Assembly (NCBI GenBank): GCA_025359205.1
Contig: JANYHD010000032.1
Coordinates: 1 to 64,000, forward strand
Direction of reading: 5' to 3'
Length of the DNA stretch: 64,000 nt
Source of the DNA: Gammaproteobacteria bacterium
GTDB lineage: Bacteria; Pseudomonadota; Gammaproteobacteria; Steroidobacterales; Steroidobacteraceae
The notes below the pieces were generated by a model. That model was given only the letters and a program-made list of their open reading frames with translations. It searched no databases and was not told the origin of the DNA. The stretch's first letter is position 1. Every line of letters begins with the position of its first letter. The translations under genes and the position numbers were made by a program. Of this stretch, positions 42,356 through 51,835 are shown one piece after another.

Positions 42356-43098
42356 ACGCCGCATTCCTCCGCGCCGAGTGGGGCACGCCTGCCACGGTGC
42401 GCGCGGGCTGCAGTCTGCGCGGCGGTGGCCACAGCCAAGCGCCGTACGCGAGCCTCAATCTCGGCGCCCACGTGGGCGATGATCCGGCCGCGGTGGCGGC
42501 AAACCGCGCGCTGCTGCGCACGGCGCTGCAGCTGCCGGCCGAGCCGTTTTGGCTACAGCAGGTGCACGGCATCGCCGTAGCCGATGCGGACGCAAACGCG
42601 CCCGCGGGTCCGGCCGATGCCGCGGTCACGCGCACGGGCACGCGGCCACTGGCCATCCTGGTGGCCGATTGCATGCCGGTGCTGCTTGCGAGCGCGGACG
42701 GCGCCGTGCTCGGCGTGGCGCATGCGGGCTGGCGTGGCCTCAGCAGTGGCGTGCTCGAAGCGACCGTGCGCGCCATGCGCGTCGAGCCGCAGGCCATCCA
42801 CGCCTGGCTGGGGCCGGCGATCAGCGCGGAACAGTTCGAAGTGGGCGAGGAGGTGCGCGCGGCCTTCATGGCTCACGATGAGCGCGACAGCGTCGCGTTC
42901 ACCGCCAATGCGCGCGGCCGCTGGCAGTGCAATCTGCAGTTGCTGGCGCGCGCACGCCTGACCGCACTCGGCGTGCGGCATATTGCCACCGCGGGTCTGT
43001 GCACCTACTCGGATGCGGCGCGCTGCTATTCCTACCGGCGCGATGGACGCACTGGTCGCATGGTCGCGCTCCTGTGGCGCGCGGGTACCGTCGCCTGA
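42352..43098 (+). CDS. pgeF: Peptidoglycan editing factor PgeF (YfiH/DUF152)
   Basis: PgeF is a multicopper-oxidase-like-fold hydrolase that removes wrong amino acids such as L-Ser from UDP-MurNAc intermediates, keeping peptidoglycan composition correct. The 248-aa product has the conserved metal and catalytic residues: QQVHGIAV, LVADCMPVLL and GVAHAGWRGLSSG, plus GPAISAEQFEVGEEV. The start overlaps the rluD stop. Functional link: it supports MurC fidelity, whose gene is in the dcw operon of this window. Confidence 0.92.
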   Translation: MNAAFLRAEWGTPATVRAGCSLRGGGHSQAPYASLNLGAHVGDDPAAVAANRALLRTALQLPAEPFWLQQVHGIAVADADANAPAGPADAAVTRTGTRPLAILVADCMPVLLASADGAVLGVAHAGWRGLSSGVLEATVRAMRVEPQAIHAWLGPAISAEQFEVGEEVRAAFMAHDERDSVAFTANARGRWQCNLQLLARARLTALGVRHIATAGLCTYSDAARCYSYRRDGRTGRMVALLWRAGTVA

Positions 43099-43122
43099 GG
43101 CGCGTGCTAGAGTGAACGGCCC

Positions 43123-43908
43123 ATGCCCGTACTGATCTGGATCCTGCTCGCGACCTTGTTCGGCGGCCTGCTCAGCGCCGCGCTGGCGGGGCTGTTCCTG
43201 CTATTCCCGGAGTCGCGGCGCGCGCAGCTGTTGCCGCACCTGATCAGCTTTGCCACTGGTGCGATGCTCGCAGCCGCGCTGCTTGGGCTCCTGCCCGAAG
43301 CCGTGGCTGAAGTGGGCTTAGGTAGAGTGCAGGGCATCGGCGCCGCGCTGCTGGGCGGCATCGCACTATTCTTCGTGCTCGAGAAGTTCGTGCTCTGGCG
43401 GCACTGCCACACCGAGGACTGCGAGAGCCACCATGTCCCGGAGAGCAATCACCGCGACCGCGCCGCCGGCTGGATCGTGCTGATCGGCGATGGGGTGCAC
43501 AACGGGTTCGACGGCGTGCTGATCGCGGCGGCCTTCCTCACCGACGTGCGGCTCGGGATCCTCACCACGATCGCGATCACGGCGCACGAGATCCCGCAGG
43601 AACTGGGCGATCTGGCCGTGCTGCTGCATGCCGGCATGAAGCCCGCACGCGCGCTGCTGTTCAACACCGCCAGCAGCCTGACCTCGATCCTGGGCGGACT
43701 GGCCGGCTACTATGCGCTGCGCAGCTCGCTCGAGGTGCTGCCGTATGCGATCTCGGTCGCGGCGGCCTCACTGATCTACGTGGCCGTGGCCGACCTGATC
43801 CCGGGGCTCCACCGGCGCGTCGATCCGGCCGGCAGCGCGATGCAGGTGGTACTGATCGGCGCCGGAATCACGGTCATCTGGGCCGCGGAAGTGGCCCTGG
43901 GAGCTTGA
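43123..43908 (+). CDS. ZIP family metal transporter
   Basis: This is a probable inner-membrane importer of zinc or another divalent metal. The 261-aa product has about eight membrane spans and the two ZIP transport-site motifs: HNGFDGVLIAAAF and HEIPQELGDLAVLLHAG in the fourth and fifth core helices. A cytoplasmic loop between the third and fourth spans is rich in His, Cys and acidic residues (RHCHTEDCESHH), a typical metal-sensing or binding loop. The metal specificity cannot be judged. Its stop codon overlaps the clpB heat-shock promoter. Confidence 0.9.
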   Translation: MPVLIWILLATLFGGLLSAALAGLFLLFPESRRAQLLPHLISFATGAMLAAALLGLLPEAVAEVGLGRVQGIGAALLGGIALFFVLEKFVLWRHCHTEDCESHHVPESNHRDRAAGWIVLIGDGVHNGFDGVLIAAAFLTDVRLGILTTIAITAHEIPQELGDLAVLLHAGMKPARALLFNTASSLTSILGGLAGYYALRSSLEVLPYAISVAAASLIYVAVADLIPGLHRRVDPAGSAMQVVLIGAGITVIWAAEVALGA

Positions 43909-43932
43909 AAAGGCGGCCCATCGGCCCCAAAA
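43904..43932 (+). promoter_or_regulatory. Sigma32-like heat-shock promoter of clpB
   Basis: CTTGAAA at 43904-43910 and CCCCAAAA at 43925-43932 are separated by 14 nt. This fits the RpoH consensus CTTGAAA-N11-16-CCCCATNT with mismatches only at the end of the -10 element. It lies 40 nt before the clpB ATG and overlaps the end of the ZIP transporter gene. Confidence 0.75.
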
Positions 43933-43971
43933 ACGGTACCGCTGCATCCAATTTACCAGGGCCTGGCAATC

Positions 43972-46554
43972 ATGCGAATGGACAAGCTCACGAGCCGCTT
44001 CCAGGCGGCCCTCGCCGACGCACAATCGCTGTGCGTGGGGCGCGATAACCAGTTCATCGAGCCGGCGCACGTCCTGCTGGCGCTACTCGATTCGCAGGGC
44101 GGCGGCATTGCCCCGTTGCTGCTGAAGGCCGGCGCCGACGTCAACAAACTCCGCACGCTGCTCGGCGCCGCGCTCGACCGGCTGCCGAAGGTGGAGGGCA
44201 CGCCAGGCGAGATCCACGTTTCGACTGACCTGAACCGGCTGCTGAACATCACCGACAAGCTGGCGCAGCAGCGCGGCGACCAGTACATCTCCAGCGAACT
44301 GTTCGTGCTCGCGGGTTTCGAGGACAAGAGCACGCTGGCGAAGTTCTTCAAGGACAGCCGCGTGCAGAAGGCCGCGGTCGAGCGCGCTATCGACGAGCTG
44401 CGCGGCGGCGAGGCGGTCAAGGACCCCGCGGCCGAAGAGCAGCGCCAGTCGCTCGAGAAATACACCGTCGACCTGACCGCACGCGCCGCGAGCGGCAAGC
44501 TCGACCCGGTGATCGGGCGCGACGACGAAATCCGCCGCACGATCCAGGTGCTGCAGCGGCGCACCAAGAACAATCCCGTGCTGATCGGCGAGCCGGGCGT
44601 CGGCAAGACCGCCATCGTCGAGGGCCTGGCCCAGCGCATCATCAACGGCGAGGTGCCCGAGGGCCTGAAGAACAAGCGCATCCTGGCGCTCGACATGGGT
44701 TCGCTGATTGCCGGGGCCAAGTTTCGCGGCGAGTTCGAGGAGCGGCTCAAGGCCGTGCTCAACGACCTGGCCAAGCAGGAAGGCCAGGTGATCCTGTTCA
44801 TCGACGAGCTGCACACCGTGGTCGGCGCGGGCAAGGCCGAGGGCGCGATGGACGCTGGCAACATGCTCAAGCCCGCGCTCGCGCGCGGCGAGCTGCATTG
44901 CGTCGGCGCGACTACGCTCGACGAATACCGCAAGTACATCGAGAAGGACGCCGCCCTCGAGCGGCGCTTCCAGAAGGTGCTGGTCAACGAACCGACGGTG
45001 GAAGACACCATCGCGATCCTGCGTGGCCTGCAGGAGCGCTACGAAGTGCATCACGGCGTGGACATCACCGATCCGGCCATCGTTGCAGCCGCGACGCTCT
45101 CGCATCGCTACATCGCCGATCGGCAGCTGCCTGACAAGGCCATCGACCTGATCGACGAGGCCGGTGCACGCATTCGCATGGAGATCGACTCGAAGCCCGA
45201 GGTGCTCGACCGCCTCGACCGCCGCATCATCCAACTCAAGATCGAGCAGATGGCGCTCAAGAAGGAGCAGGACGAGGCCACGAAGAAGCGCCTCGCCACG
45301 CTCGAAGAGACGCTCGCCGGGCTCGAGAAGGAATCGGCCGACCTCGAGGAGATCTGGAAGGCCGAGAAGGCCACGCTCCAGGGCGGCGCGGCCATCAAGG
45401 AAGAGCTCGAGAAGCTGAAGCTCGAGATGGAAGCCGCGCGCCGCAAGGGCGATCTGGGCAAGGTCGCGGAACTCCAGTACGGCAAGATTCCGGCGCTCGA
45501 GAAGCGCCTCGCCGAGGCACAGGCCGCCGAGAGCAAGGACACGCAGCTCGTGCGCAACAAGGTCACCGAGGAGGAAATCGCCGAGGTGGTCTCGAAGTGG
45601 ACCGGCATCCCGGTGGCGAAAATGCTCGAGGGCGAAAAGGAAAAGCTGCTGCGCATGGAGGAAGCGCTGGTCAAGCGTGTCGTGGGCCAAGAAGAGGCCG
45701 TGCGCATCGTCTCCAACGCCATCCGCCGCTCGCGCGCGGGCTTGGCCGATCCGCGTCGGCCGAACGGTTCGTTCCTGTTCCTCGGTCCTACCGGCGTCGG
45801 CAAGACCGAGCTGTGCAAGGCACTTGCTGAATTTCTCTTCGATACCGAAGATGCCATGGTGCGCATCGACATGTCCGAGTTTATGGAGAAGCACTCGGTC
45901 TCGCGCCTGATCGGCGCGCCTCCCGGCTACGTCGGTTATGAAGAAGGTGGGTATCTCACCGAGGCGGTGCGCCGCCGCCCCTACGCCGTGATCCTGCTCG
46001 ATGAGGTCGAGAAGGCGCATCCGGACGTGTTCAACGTGCTGCTGCAGGTGCTCGATGACGGGCGCCTTACCGACGGTCAGGGCCGCACGGTCGATTTCCG
46101 CAATGCCGTGATCATCATGACCTCGAATCTGGGCTCGAACGTGATCCACGAGCTCGCTGGCGAGGGCAACTACCAGCGCATGAAGACTGCGGTGATGGAA
46201 ATCGTGCAGCAGAACTTCAAGCCGGAGTTCATCAACCGCATCGACGACATCGTCGTGTTCCATCCGCTGGGCACGGAGCAGATCCGCGCGATCGTCGAGA
46301 TCCAGCTCGCGCTCCTGCGCCGCCGGCTGCTCGAGCGCGACATGGTGCTCGAGCTCGACAAGGCCGCGTGCGACTCGCTGGGCGAGGCCGGGTTCGATCC
46401 GGTGTACGGCGCCCGGCCGCTCAAGCGCGCCATCCAGCAGCAGATCGAGAACCCACTGGCCCAGCGGATCCTCGCCGGCAGCTTCCTGCCCGGCGACCAC
46501 ATCCGCGTGGGCGTGGAGAAAGGCACTTTGACCTTCGCCAAACGCGGCCGCTGA
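43972..46554 (+). CDS. clpB: ATP-dependent disaggregase ClpB
   Basis: ClpB is the hexameric Hsp100 that rescues aggregated proteins with DnaK. The 860-aa product starts [18 protein letters not shown] and has the N-domain, AAA-1 ([18 protein letters not shown]alker [15 protein letters not shown]alker B), the long coiled-coil middle domain (about residues 400-530, Lys/Glu/Leu-rich) that separates ClpB from ClpA, and AAA-2 ([14 protein letters not shown]). Length matches E. coli ClpB (857 aa). The sigma32-like promoter upstream fits heat-shock control. Confidence 0.97.
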   Translation: MRMDKLTSRFQAALADAQSLCVGRDNQFIEPAHVLLALLDSQGGGIAPLLLKAGADVNKLRTLLGAALDRLPKVEGTPGEIHVSTDLNRLLNITDKLAQQRGDQYISSELFVLAGFEDKSTLAKFFKDSRVQKAAVERAIDELRGGEAVKDPAAEEQRQSLEKYTVDLTARAASGKLDPVIGRDDEIRRTIQVLQRRTKNNPVLIGEPGVGKTAIVEGLAQRIINGEVPEGLKNKRILALDMGSLIAGAKFRGEFEERLKAVLNDLAKQEGQVILFIDELHTVVGAGKAEGAMDAGNMLKPALARGELHCVGATTLDEYRKYIEKDAALERRFQKVLVNEPTVEDTIAILRGLQERYEVHHGVDITDPAIVAAATLSHRYIADRQLPDKAIDLIDEAGARIRMEIDSKPEVLDRLDRRIIQLKIEQMALKKEQDEATKKRLATLEETLAGLEKESADLEEIWKAEKATLQGGAAIKEELEKLKLEMEAARRKGDLGKVAELQYGKIPALEKRLAEAQAAESKDTQLVRNKVTEEEIAEVVSKWTGIPVAKMLEGEKEKLLRMEEALVKRVVGQEEAVRIVSNAIRRSRAGLADPRRPNGSFLFLGPTGVGKTELCKALAEFLFDTEDAMVRIDMSEFMEKHSVSRLIGAPPGYVGYEEGGYLTEAVRRRPYAVILLDEVEKAHPDVFNVLLQVLDDGRLTDGQGRTVDFRNAVIIMTSNLGSNVIHELAGEGNYQRMKTAVMEIVQQNFKPEFINRIDDIVVFHPLGTEQIRAIVEIQLALLRRRLLERDMVLELDKAACDSLGEAGFDPVYGARPLKRAIQQQIENPLAQRILAGSFLPGDHIRVGVEKGTLTFAKRGR

Positions 46555-46581
46555 CGATAGCGTGCGCTGCGCACGGTGCGC

Positions 46582-46646
46582 CTGCGATCAGGGCTGGCTT
46601 GCGTAGCTCCCCGATACTCGCTTTGGCATACCAGCCCTGATCGCAG
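46582..46646. repeat. 16-bp perfect inverted repeat between clpB and fmdB
   Basis: CTGCGATCAGGGCTGG at 46582-46597 and its exact reverse complement at 46631-46646 flank a 33-nt loop. It begins 28 nt after the clpB stop. No T-run follows on the clpB strand, so it may be a weak terminator, an mRNA 3'-end stabiliser, or a small repeat of the palindromic intergenic kind. Confidence 0.6.
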
Positions 46647-46701
46647 CCACACCACGCGCGCCACGCCCTATAATCCAAGGTGGGGTTAAGAGGGTGGGTT
46701 C

Positions 46702-47199
46702 ATGCCGTTCTACGAATACGAGTGCCCGAAGTGCAAGTACTACACCGAGGTCTTGCAGAAGCTCAGCGACACGCCGCTGAAGAAGTGCCCGTCCTGCGGC
46801 AAGGCCGGGTTCAAGCGGCTGGTGTCGGCGCCTGTGTTCAGGCTCAAGGGTTCGGGTTGGTACGAGACTGACTTCAAGTCTGACAAGGAAGGCCAGCGCA
46901 ACCTGGCGGGCGCGGAGCGGGACGAGCCGGCGGCTGCGGCGCCCGACTCCAAGGCCAAGGCCGACGACACAGCCGCGGCCAAGCCGGTGGCCGACGCGCC
47001 GGCCCCCAAGGCGGACCCCAAATCGGACCCCAAATCGGACCCTAAATCGGACAAGGACAAGGCGGGTGCTGAGCGGGCGCCAGCCGGCAAATCGGCCCGT
47101 AGCGCAAAGCCGGCGGCAAAACCCGTGGCAAAGACTGCAGCCCGGCGCGGCGTGAAGCGTCCAGCCAGGGCCGCCAAGCGCGGGAGAGGGCGTCGGTGA
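46702..47199 (+). CDS. FmdB-type zinc-ribbon protein with a long basic tail
   Basis: The first ~60 residues are the FmdB zinc ribbon (MPFYEYECPKCKYYTEV... KKCPSCG), a family whose role is not settled but which is often called a putative regulator. The 165-aa product has an unusually long C-terminal tail of about 100 residues, first acidic, then strongly basic and Ala/Pro-rich (ARRGVKRPARAAKRGRGRR), including three tandem KSDP-type units. The order fmdB-DUF502-aspS is conserved in gammaproteobacteria. It overlaps the DUF502 gene by GTGA. Confidence 0.88.
   Translation: MPFYEYECPKCKYYTEVLQKLSDTPLKKCPSCGKAGFKRLVSAPVFRLKGSGWYETDFKSDKEGQRNLAGAERDEPAAAAPDSKAKADDTAAAKPVADAPAPKADPKSDPKSDPKSDKDKAGAERAPAGKSARSAKPAAKPVAKTAARRGVKRPARAAKRGRGRR
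47014..47049 (+). repeat. Three 12-bp tandem repeats inside fmdB
   Basis: The unit GACCCCAAATCG is repeated three times in frame (the third has one C-to-T change), encoding DPKS repeats in the disordered tail. The number of units could vary between strains by slippage. Confidence 0.9.
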
Positions 47200-47876
47200 A
47201 CCGCCCGCAGACGGTGCAGCGGGCGCGGGTCATGCGCGCGCTGCGGCGTTATCTGATCAACGGGCTGCTGATCTGGGTGCCGGTGCTGGTCACCGTGCTG
47301 GTGGTGCGCTTCATCCTGCAGCTGATGGACCAGACGCTGCTGGTGCTGCCGCGCGCGCTGCGTCCGGATGTGCTGCTCGGACTCCACGTGCCGGGCCTGG
47401 GCGCGCTGCTGGGCGTGCTGATCGTGCTGCTGACGGGCGTGCTGGTGACGAATTTCATCGGCCGGGCGCTGGTGGCGATCGGCGAGGAACTGCTCGAGCG
47501 CATCCCCTTCGTGCGCGCGCTCTACAGCGGCGTGAAGAGCTTCTCCGAGACCGTGCTGTCGAACTCCGGCAATTCCTTCAAGAAGGTGCTGCTGGTGGAA
47601 TATCCGCGCGCCGGCGCGTGGAGCATCGGCTTCCAGACCACCGACCAACTGCCCGAGATCAACGCGCGACTGGGCACACCGCAGGTGTGCGTGTTCATTC
47701 CCACGACCCCGAACCCGACTTCCGGCTTCATCATCTTCGTGCCTCACTCACAATGCATCGAACTCGACATGCACGTCGACGCCGCCATGAAGATGATCGT
47801 GACGCTGGGCGTGGTCGGTCCGTCTCTTCCGGCCGTTGCAGTGGCGCCGCCCGCGCGGGGAGCGCCGACGCCGTGA
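47196..47876 (+). CDS. DUF502 family inner-membrane protein
   Basis: This conserved membrane protein of unknown function is usually found just before aspS. The 226-aa product has two N-terminal membrane spans (INGLLIWVPVLVTVLVVRFI and GALLGVLIVLLTGVLV) and a soluble domain with the family motifs IPFVRALYSGVKSFSETV, PQVCVFIPTTPNPTSG and SGFIIFVP. The GTG start overlaps fmdB, and the stop overlaps the following aminotransferase gene (GTGA), so the three are translationally coupled. Confidence 0.9.
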   Translation: MNRPQTVQRARVMRALRRYLINGLLIWVPVLVTVLVVRFILQLMDQTLLVLPRALRPDVLLGLHVPGLGALLGVLIVLLTGVLVTNFIGRALVAIGEELLERIPFVRALYSGVKSFSETVLSNSGNSFKKVLLVEYPRAGAWSIGFQTTDQLPEINARLGTPQVCVFIPTTPNPTSGFIIFVPHSQCIELDMHVDAAMKMIVTLGVVGPSLPAVAVAPPARGAPTP

Positions 47877-49237
47877 GCAGCGCGGCCCGCAGTCCTTCCG
47901 CCGAGGCGATCGCCGTGCTCCAGGAGCGCGAGCTACGCACCTTCGCGGGCGCGCATCCGCGCGCCGCCGAGCTTATGCAGCAGAGCGAGCGGTATTGGCA
48001 GGGCGGGGTGCCCTTCCACTGGATGCGCGACTGGCCAATGCCCTATCCGGTGTTCGTGCGCTCGGCCGTCGGCGCCACGCTGCACGATGTTGACGACTAT
48101 GCCTACGACGATTTCTGCTTGGGCGACACGGGCGCAATGTTCGGCCACAGCCCGCCGGCCGTGGCGCGCGCACTCACGCGCCAGGCGGCGCAGGGGCTCA
48201 CGGCGATGCTGCCGGGCGAGCGCGTCGCGGCCATCGGCGCGGCGCTCAGCGCTCGCTTTGGCCTGCCCTGCTGGCAGATGACCCAGACCGCCACCGATGC
48301 CAACCGCTCGGTGCTGCGGCTCGCGCGCGCGCTCACGGCCCGCAGCGAGATCCTGGTGTTCGATGGCTGCTACCACGGCACGGTCGACGAGACGCTGGTG
48401 TGCCTGGTGGACGGCCAGGCGCGCGCGCGCGCGGGGCTGCGCGGCCCGCCTGGCGATGCGGCTGCGCACACGCGCGTGATCGAGTTCAACGACCTCGCGG
48501 CGCTGGCGGCGGCGCTGGCCGATGGGCAGGTCGCGGCGGTGCTGTGCGAGCCGGCGCTCACCAACATGGGCATGGTGCTGCCGCAGCCCGGGTTCCACGC
48601 CGAGCTGCGCCGGCTGACGCGCCAGCACGGCACACTGCTCATCATCGATGAGACCCACACCTTCTCCGCCGGGCCCGGCGGCTGCACGCGCCGCGACGGC
48701 CTCGAACCGGACCTGTTCGTGTGTGGCAAGGCGATCGCCGGCGGCATGCCTTGCGCGGTCTACGGCATGACCGCCGCGCTGCGCACGCGGATTGAGGCCA
48801 TGCCGGCGAATGCCGAGCACGGCCATTCGGGGCTGGGCACCACGCTCTCGGCCAATCTGCTCGCGCTCGCCGCGATCGAGGCCTGCCTGACGGAAGTGAT
48901 GACCGACGCCGCCTTTGCGCACATGGAGGCGCAGGCCATCCGCCTCGAGCAGGGGCTCCACTCGCTCCTGGCGAAGCGCGCGCTGCCCTGGCACGTGCAG
49001 CGCATCGGTGCGCGCGTCGAGCTGGGGTTCGGCGCGGCGCCGGCCCGCAACGGGCGCGAGTCCGCCGCCGCGATGTTGCCGGAGCTCGAGCGTACGCTGC
49101 ACCTGTACCTGCTCAACCGCGGTGTGCTGCTCACGCCCTTTCACAACATGATGCTGCTCTCGCCGCAGACCGCGCCAGGCGCGGTCGATCGCCTGCTCAC
49201 GCACCTCGAGGCGGCGCTGGACGAGTTGGCGCGGTGA
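47873..49237 (+). CDS. Class III (HemL-like) PLP-dependent aminotransferase, substrate unknown
   Basis: The 454-aa product has the class III fold layout of glutamate-1-semialdehyde aminomutase: PVFVRSAVGATLHDVDD near the N-terminus, FDGCYHG, LLIIDETHT with the cofactor-binding Asp (Asp259), and the PLP lysine in LFVCGKAIAGG (Lys286). The usual SGTEA phosphate-binding motif is replaced by TQTATDA, so it is unlikely to be the cell's HemL. The GTG start overlaps the DUF502 stop. It separates DUF502 from aspS, which are normally adjacent, so it may be a later addition with an amino-acid or amine substrate. Confidence 0.85.
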   Translation: MSSAARSPSAEAIAVLQERELRTFAGAHPRAAELMQQSERYWQGGVPFHWMRDWPMPYPVFVRSAVGATLHDVDDYAYDDFCLGDTGAMFGHSPPAVARALTRQAAQGLTAMLPGERVAAIGAALSARFGLPCWQMTQTATDANRSVLRLARALTARSEILVFDGCYHGTVDETLVCLVDGQARARAGLRGPPGDAAAHTRVIEFNDLAALAAALADGQVAAVLCEPALTNMGMVLPQPGFHAELRRLTRQHGTLLIIDETHTFSAGPGGCTRRDGLEPDLFVCGKAIAGGMPCAVYGMTAALRTRIEAMPANAEHGHSGLGTTLSANLLALAAIEACLTEVMTDAAFAHMEAQAIRLEQGLHSLLAKRALPWHVQRIGARVELGFGAAPARNGRESAAAMLPELERTLHLYLLNRGVLLTPFHNMMLLSPQTAPGAVDRLLTHLEAALDELAR

Positions 49238-49338
49238 GGGCTGACCCATTTGCGCGCCCGGGGAGGGTTCGATTGCGCCTGACATTTGCGCGTCGGAGCA
49301 CCGGCCCGTAACATCGCGTGCCTTTTCGGAACCCGACC

Positions 49339-51111
49339 ATGCGTACCCATTATTGCGGACAAGTGAACGAGACCCTCGTCGGCCAGGCGGTCGCCGTCGC
49401 CGGCTGGGTGCATCGCCGGCGTGACCACGGCGGCGTGATCTTCGTCGACCTGCGCGACCGCAAGGGACTGGTGCAGATCGTCTGCAACCCGGATGCGGTC
49501 GAGGTGTTCGCCAACGCCGAGAAGCTTCGCAACGAGTTCGTGGTGCGCGTCGCAGGCACCGTGCGCGAGCGCCCGCCTGGCACCGTGAACGCCAACCTCG
49601 CTTCGGGCCGCGTCGAGATCGTGGCGAGTTCCGTCGAAATCATCAATCGGGCCGATCCGCTGCCGTTCCAGCTCGACGAGCAGGTGAGCGAGGAAGTGCG
49701 GCTCCGCTACCGCTACATCGATCTGCGCCGCGAAGTCATGACCACACGCCTGCGCCAGCGTCATGCGATCACGCGTTCGATGCGCAAATTCCTCGATGGC
49801 CATGACTTCATCGACATCGAGACGCCGATGCTGACCAAGGCCACGCCGGAGGGCGCGCGCGACTACCTGGTGCCGAGCCGCACGCACCCGGGCAAGTTCT
49901 TCGCGCTGCCGCAGTCGCCGCAGATCTTCAAACAGCTGCTGATGGTGAGCGGTTTCGAGCGCTACTACCAGATCGTCAAATGCTTCCGCGACGAAGACCT
50001 GCGCGCCGACCGGCAGCCGGAATTCACGCAGCTCGACATCGAGACCAGCTTCCTCTCGCAGCAGCAGATCATCGAGCTGACCGAAGAGCTGGTGCGCACG
50101 CTGTTCCGCGAGGTCATGCAGCAGGAACTGCCCAAGCCCTTCCCGCGTATGAGTTATGCCGAGGCCATGCGCCGCTACGGTTCGGACAAGCCAGACCTGC
50201 GCGTGCCGCTCGAGCTGGTCGATGTCGCCGACCTGGTCGCGAACTGCGATTTCAAGGTGTTCGCGGGCCCCGCGAAGGACCCGGCCGGCCGCGTCGCCGC
50301 ATTGCGCGTGCCTGGCGGCGGCGCCATGCCGCGTTCGCAGATTGATGAGTACACGGCCTATGTCGCGCGCTACGGCGCGCGCGGCCTCGCCTACATCAAG
50401 GTCAACGAGCGCGCGAAGGGGCGCGACGGACTGCAGTCGCCCATCGTCAAGTTCCTGGACGAGGCGGCGGTCTTTGGGCTCCTCGAGCGCACCGGCGCCG
50501 CCGATGGCGACCTGGTGTTCTTCGGGGCGGATCGCGCCAAGGTCGTCAACGACGCGCTCGGCGCGCTGCGATTGAAAGTCGGGCACGATCTCAAGCTGGT
50601 CGCAGATGGCTGGCAGCCGCTGTGGGTCTACGATTTCCCGATGTTCGAGTACGACGAGGAAGCGAAGCGCTGGGTGGCCATGCATCATCCTTTCACCGCG
50701 CCGAAGAACTCCGACGCCGAAGCGCTCAAGGCGGATCCGGGTGCGGCCCTGGCCCAAGCGTACGATATGGTGCTGAATGGCAGCGAAATAGGCGGCGGTT
50801 CGGTGCGTATTTTCCGGCAGGAACTGCAGTCCGCAGTTTTCGAACTGCTCGGCATCGAGGCCGAGGAGGCGCGCGCGAAATTCGGCTTCCTGCTCGACGC
50901 GCTGCGCTTCGGCGCGCCGCCGCACGGTGGCATCGCCTTTGGGCTTGACCGCCTTGCCATGCTGATGGCGGGCGCCGAGAGCATACGCGACGTCATCGCC
51001 TTCCCGAAGACGCAGACCGCCGCCTGCCCGCTGACGGAGGCGCCGACCGAAGTGAGCGAACAGCAGTTGCGCGAACTGCACATCCGCGTCCGCCAGCCTC
51101 CGCCCGTCTAG
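49339..51111 (+). CDS. aspS: Aspartyl-tRNA synthetase
   Basis: AspRS charges tRNA-Asp. The 590-aa class II synthetase, the same length as in E. coli, starts [18 protein letters not shown] (OB-fold anticodon domain), and has motif 2 in [18 protein letters not shown], the bacterial GAD insertion domain in the middle, and motif 3 [12 protein letters not shown]. The ATG at 49339 is preferred; an upstream GTG at 49318 would add seven residues. No amidotransferase genes are nearby, so discriminating and non-discriminating types cannot be separated here. Confidence 0.96.
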   Translation: MRTHYCGQVNETLVGQAVAVAGWVHRRRDHGGVIFVDLRDRKGLVQIVCNPDAVEVFANAEKLRNEFVVRVAGTVRERPPGTVNANLASGRVEIVASSVEIINRADPLPFQLDEQVSEEVRLRYRYIDLRREVMTTRLRQRHAITRSMRKFLDGHDFIDIETPMLTKATPEGARDYLVPSRTHPGKFFALPQSPQIFKQLLMVSGFERYYQIVKCFRDEDLRADRQPEFTQLDIETSFLSQQQIIELTEELVRTLFREVMQQELPKPFPRMSYAEAMRRYGSDKPDLRVPLELVDVADLVANCDFKVFAGPAKDPAGRVAALRVPGGGAMPRSQIDEYTAYVARYGARGLAYIKVNERAKGRDGLQSPIVKFLDEAAVFGLLERTGAADGDLVFFGADRAKVVNDALGALRLKVGHDLKLVADGWQPLWVYDFPMFEYDEEAKRWVAMHHPFTAPKNSDAEALKADPGAALAQAYDMVLNGSEIGGGSVRIFRQELQSAVFELLGIEAEEARAKFGFLLDALRFGAPPHGGIAFGLDRLAMLMAGAESIRDVIAFPKTQTAACPLTEAPTEVSEQQLRELHIRVRQPPPV

Positions 51112-51130
51112 TCAGGAACAGGCACCGACC

Positions 51131-51808
51131 GTGAACGCCGCCGTTGTGTACGTCCATGGTCTCTGGCTCTCCGGACACGAGGCGTTCATGCTGCGCCGCC
51201 GCCTCGAGAAGGATCGCGGCTATGAATGGCACGCGTTCGGCTATGCCTCCACGCTCCTGACCATGGGTGAGATCGCCGACGCGCTGCACGGCGTGATCAG
51301 CGCCGTTGATGCGCCCACCGTGCACCTCGTCGGCCACAGCCTCGGGGGCCTGGCGATTCTGCGCTGCCTCGAGCGTCATCCACAGCAACCACCCGGACGG
51401 GTCGTGTTCATGGGCACGCCGAGCCTGACGAGCCGCACGGCGAACGCCGTCGCGCGCTTCCGCTTCGGCCGCGCGATACTGGGCCAGGCCGCGACCGAGG
51501 AGCTGCTGTACACCCATGAGCGCACGTGGCCGCACGAGCGCGAGCTCGGCATCATCGCCGGCAACCAGTCATTCAGCCTCGGGCGCCTGGTCGTGGATTT
51601 CGACGAGGCCAACGACGGCACCGTGGCGGTCTCCGAGACGCGCCTGCCCGGGGCCAAGGCGCACATCGTCCTGCCCGTGAGCCACTCGGGCATGTTGCTC
51701 TCGGCGCGCGTCGCGCACGAAGTGGGGCAGTTTCTCGAACTGGGTCACTTCGGCGCGCCGCCAACGCCGCCGACGCCGTCACCGCACTCTGCGCCTTCCG
51801 CGCCGTAG
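51131..51808 (+). CDS. Alpha/beta-fold hydrolase
   Basis: The 225-aa protein has an alpha/beta hydrolase core: the oxyanion-side VVYVHGLWLSG, the nucleophile elbow VGHSLGGLAIL with the catalytic Ser, a likely acid in FDEANDGTV, and a likely catalytic His in VSHSGMLLS. There is no signal peptide, so it should act in the cytoplasm. The closest overall pattern is small lipase or PGAP1-like esterases. The substrate is unknown. The C-terminus ends in a Pro-rich tail (PPTPPTPSPHSAP). It starts 19 nt after aspS, so it may be co-transcribed. Confidence 0.85.
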   Translation: MNAAVVYVHGLWLSGHEAFMLRRRLEKDRGYEWHAFGYASTLLTMGEIADALHGVISAVDAPTVHLVGHSLGGLAILRCLERHPQQPPGRVVFMGTPSLTSRTANAVARFRFGRAILGQAATEELLYTHERTWPHERELGIIAGNQSFSLGRLVVDFDEANDGTVAVSETRLPGAKAHIVLPVSHSGMLLSARVAHEVGQFLELGHFGAPPTPPTPSPHSAPSAP

Positions 51809-51835
51809 CTGCGCGCCAGCCGCCTGGAGCCGTAC

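Noticed and set aside
44083..46500. An 805-codon minus-strand frame opposite clpB
   Set aside because: Same explanation: antisense shadow of clpB with low-complexity Arg/Ala/Leu composition and no family motifs.
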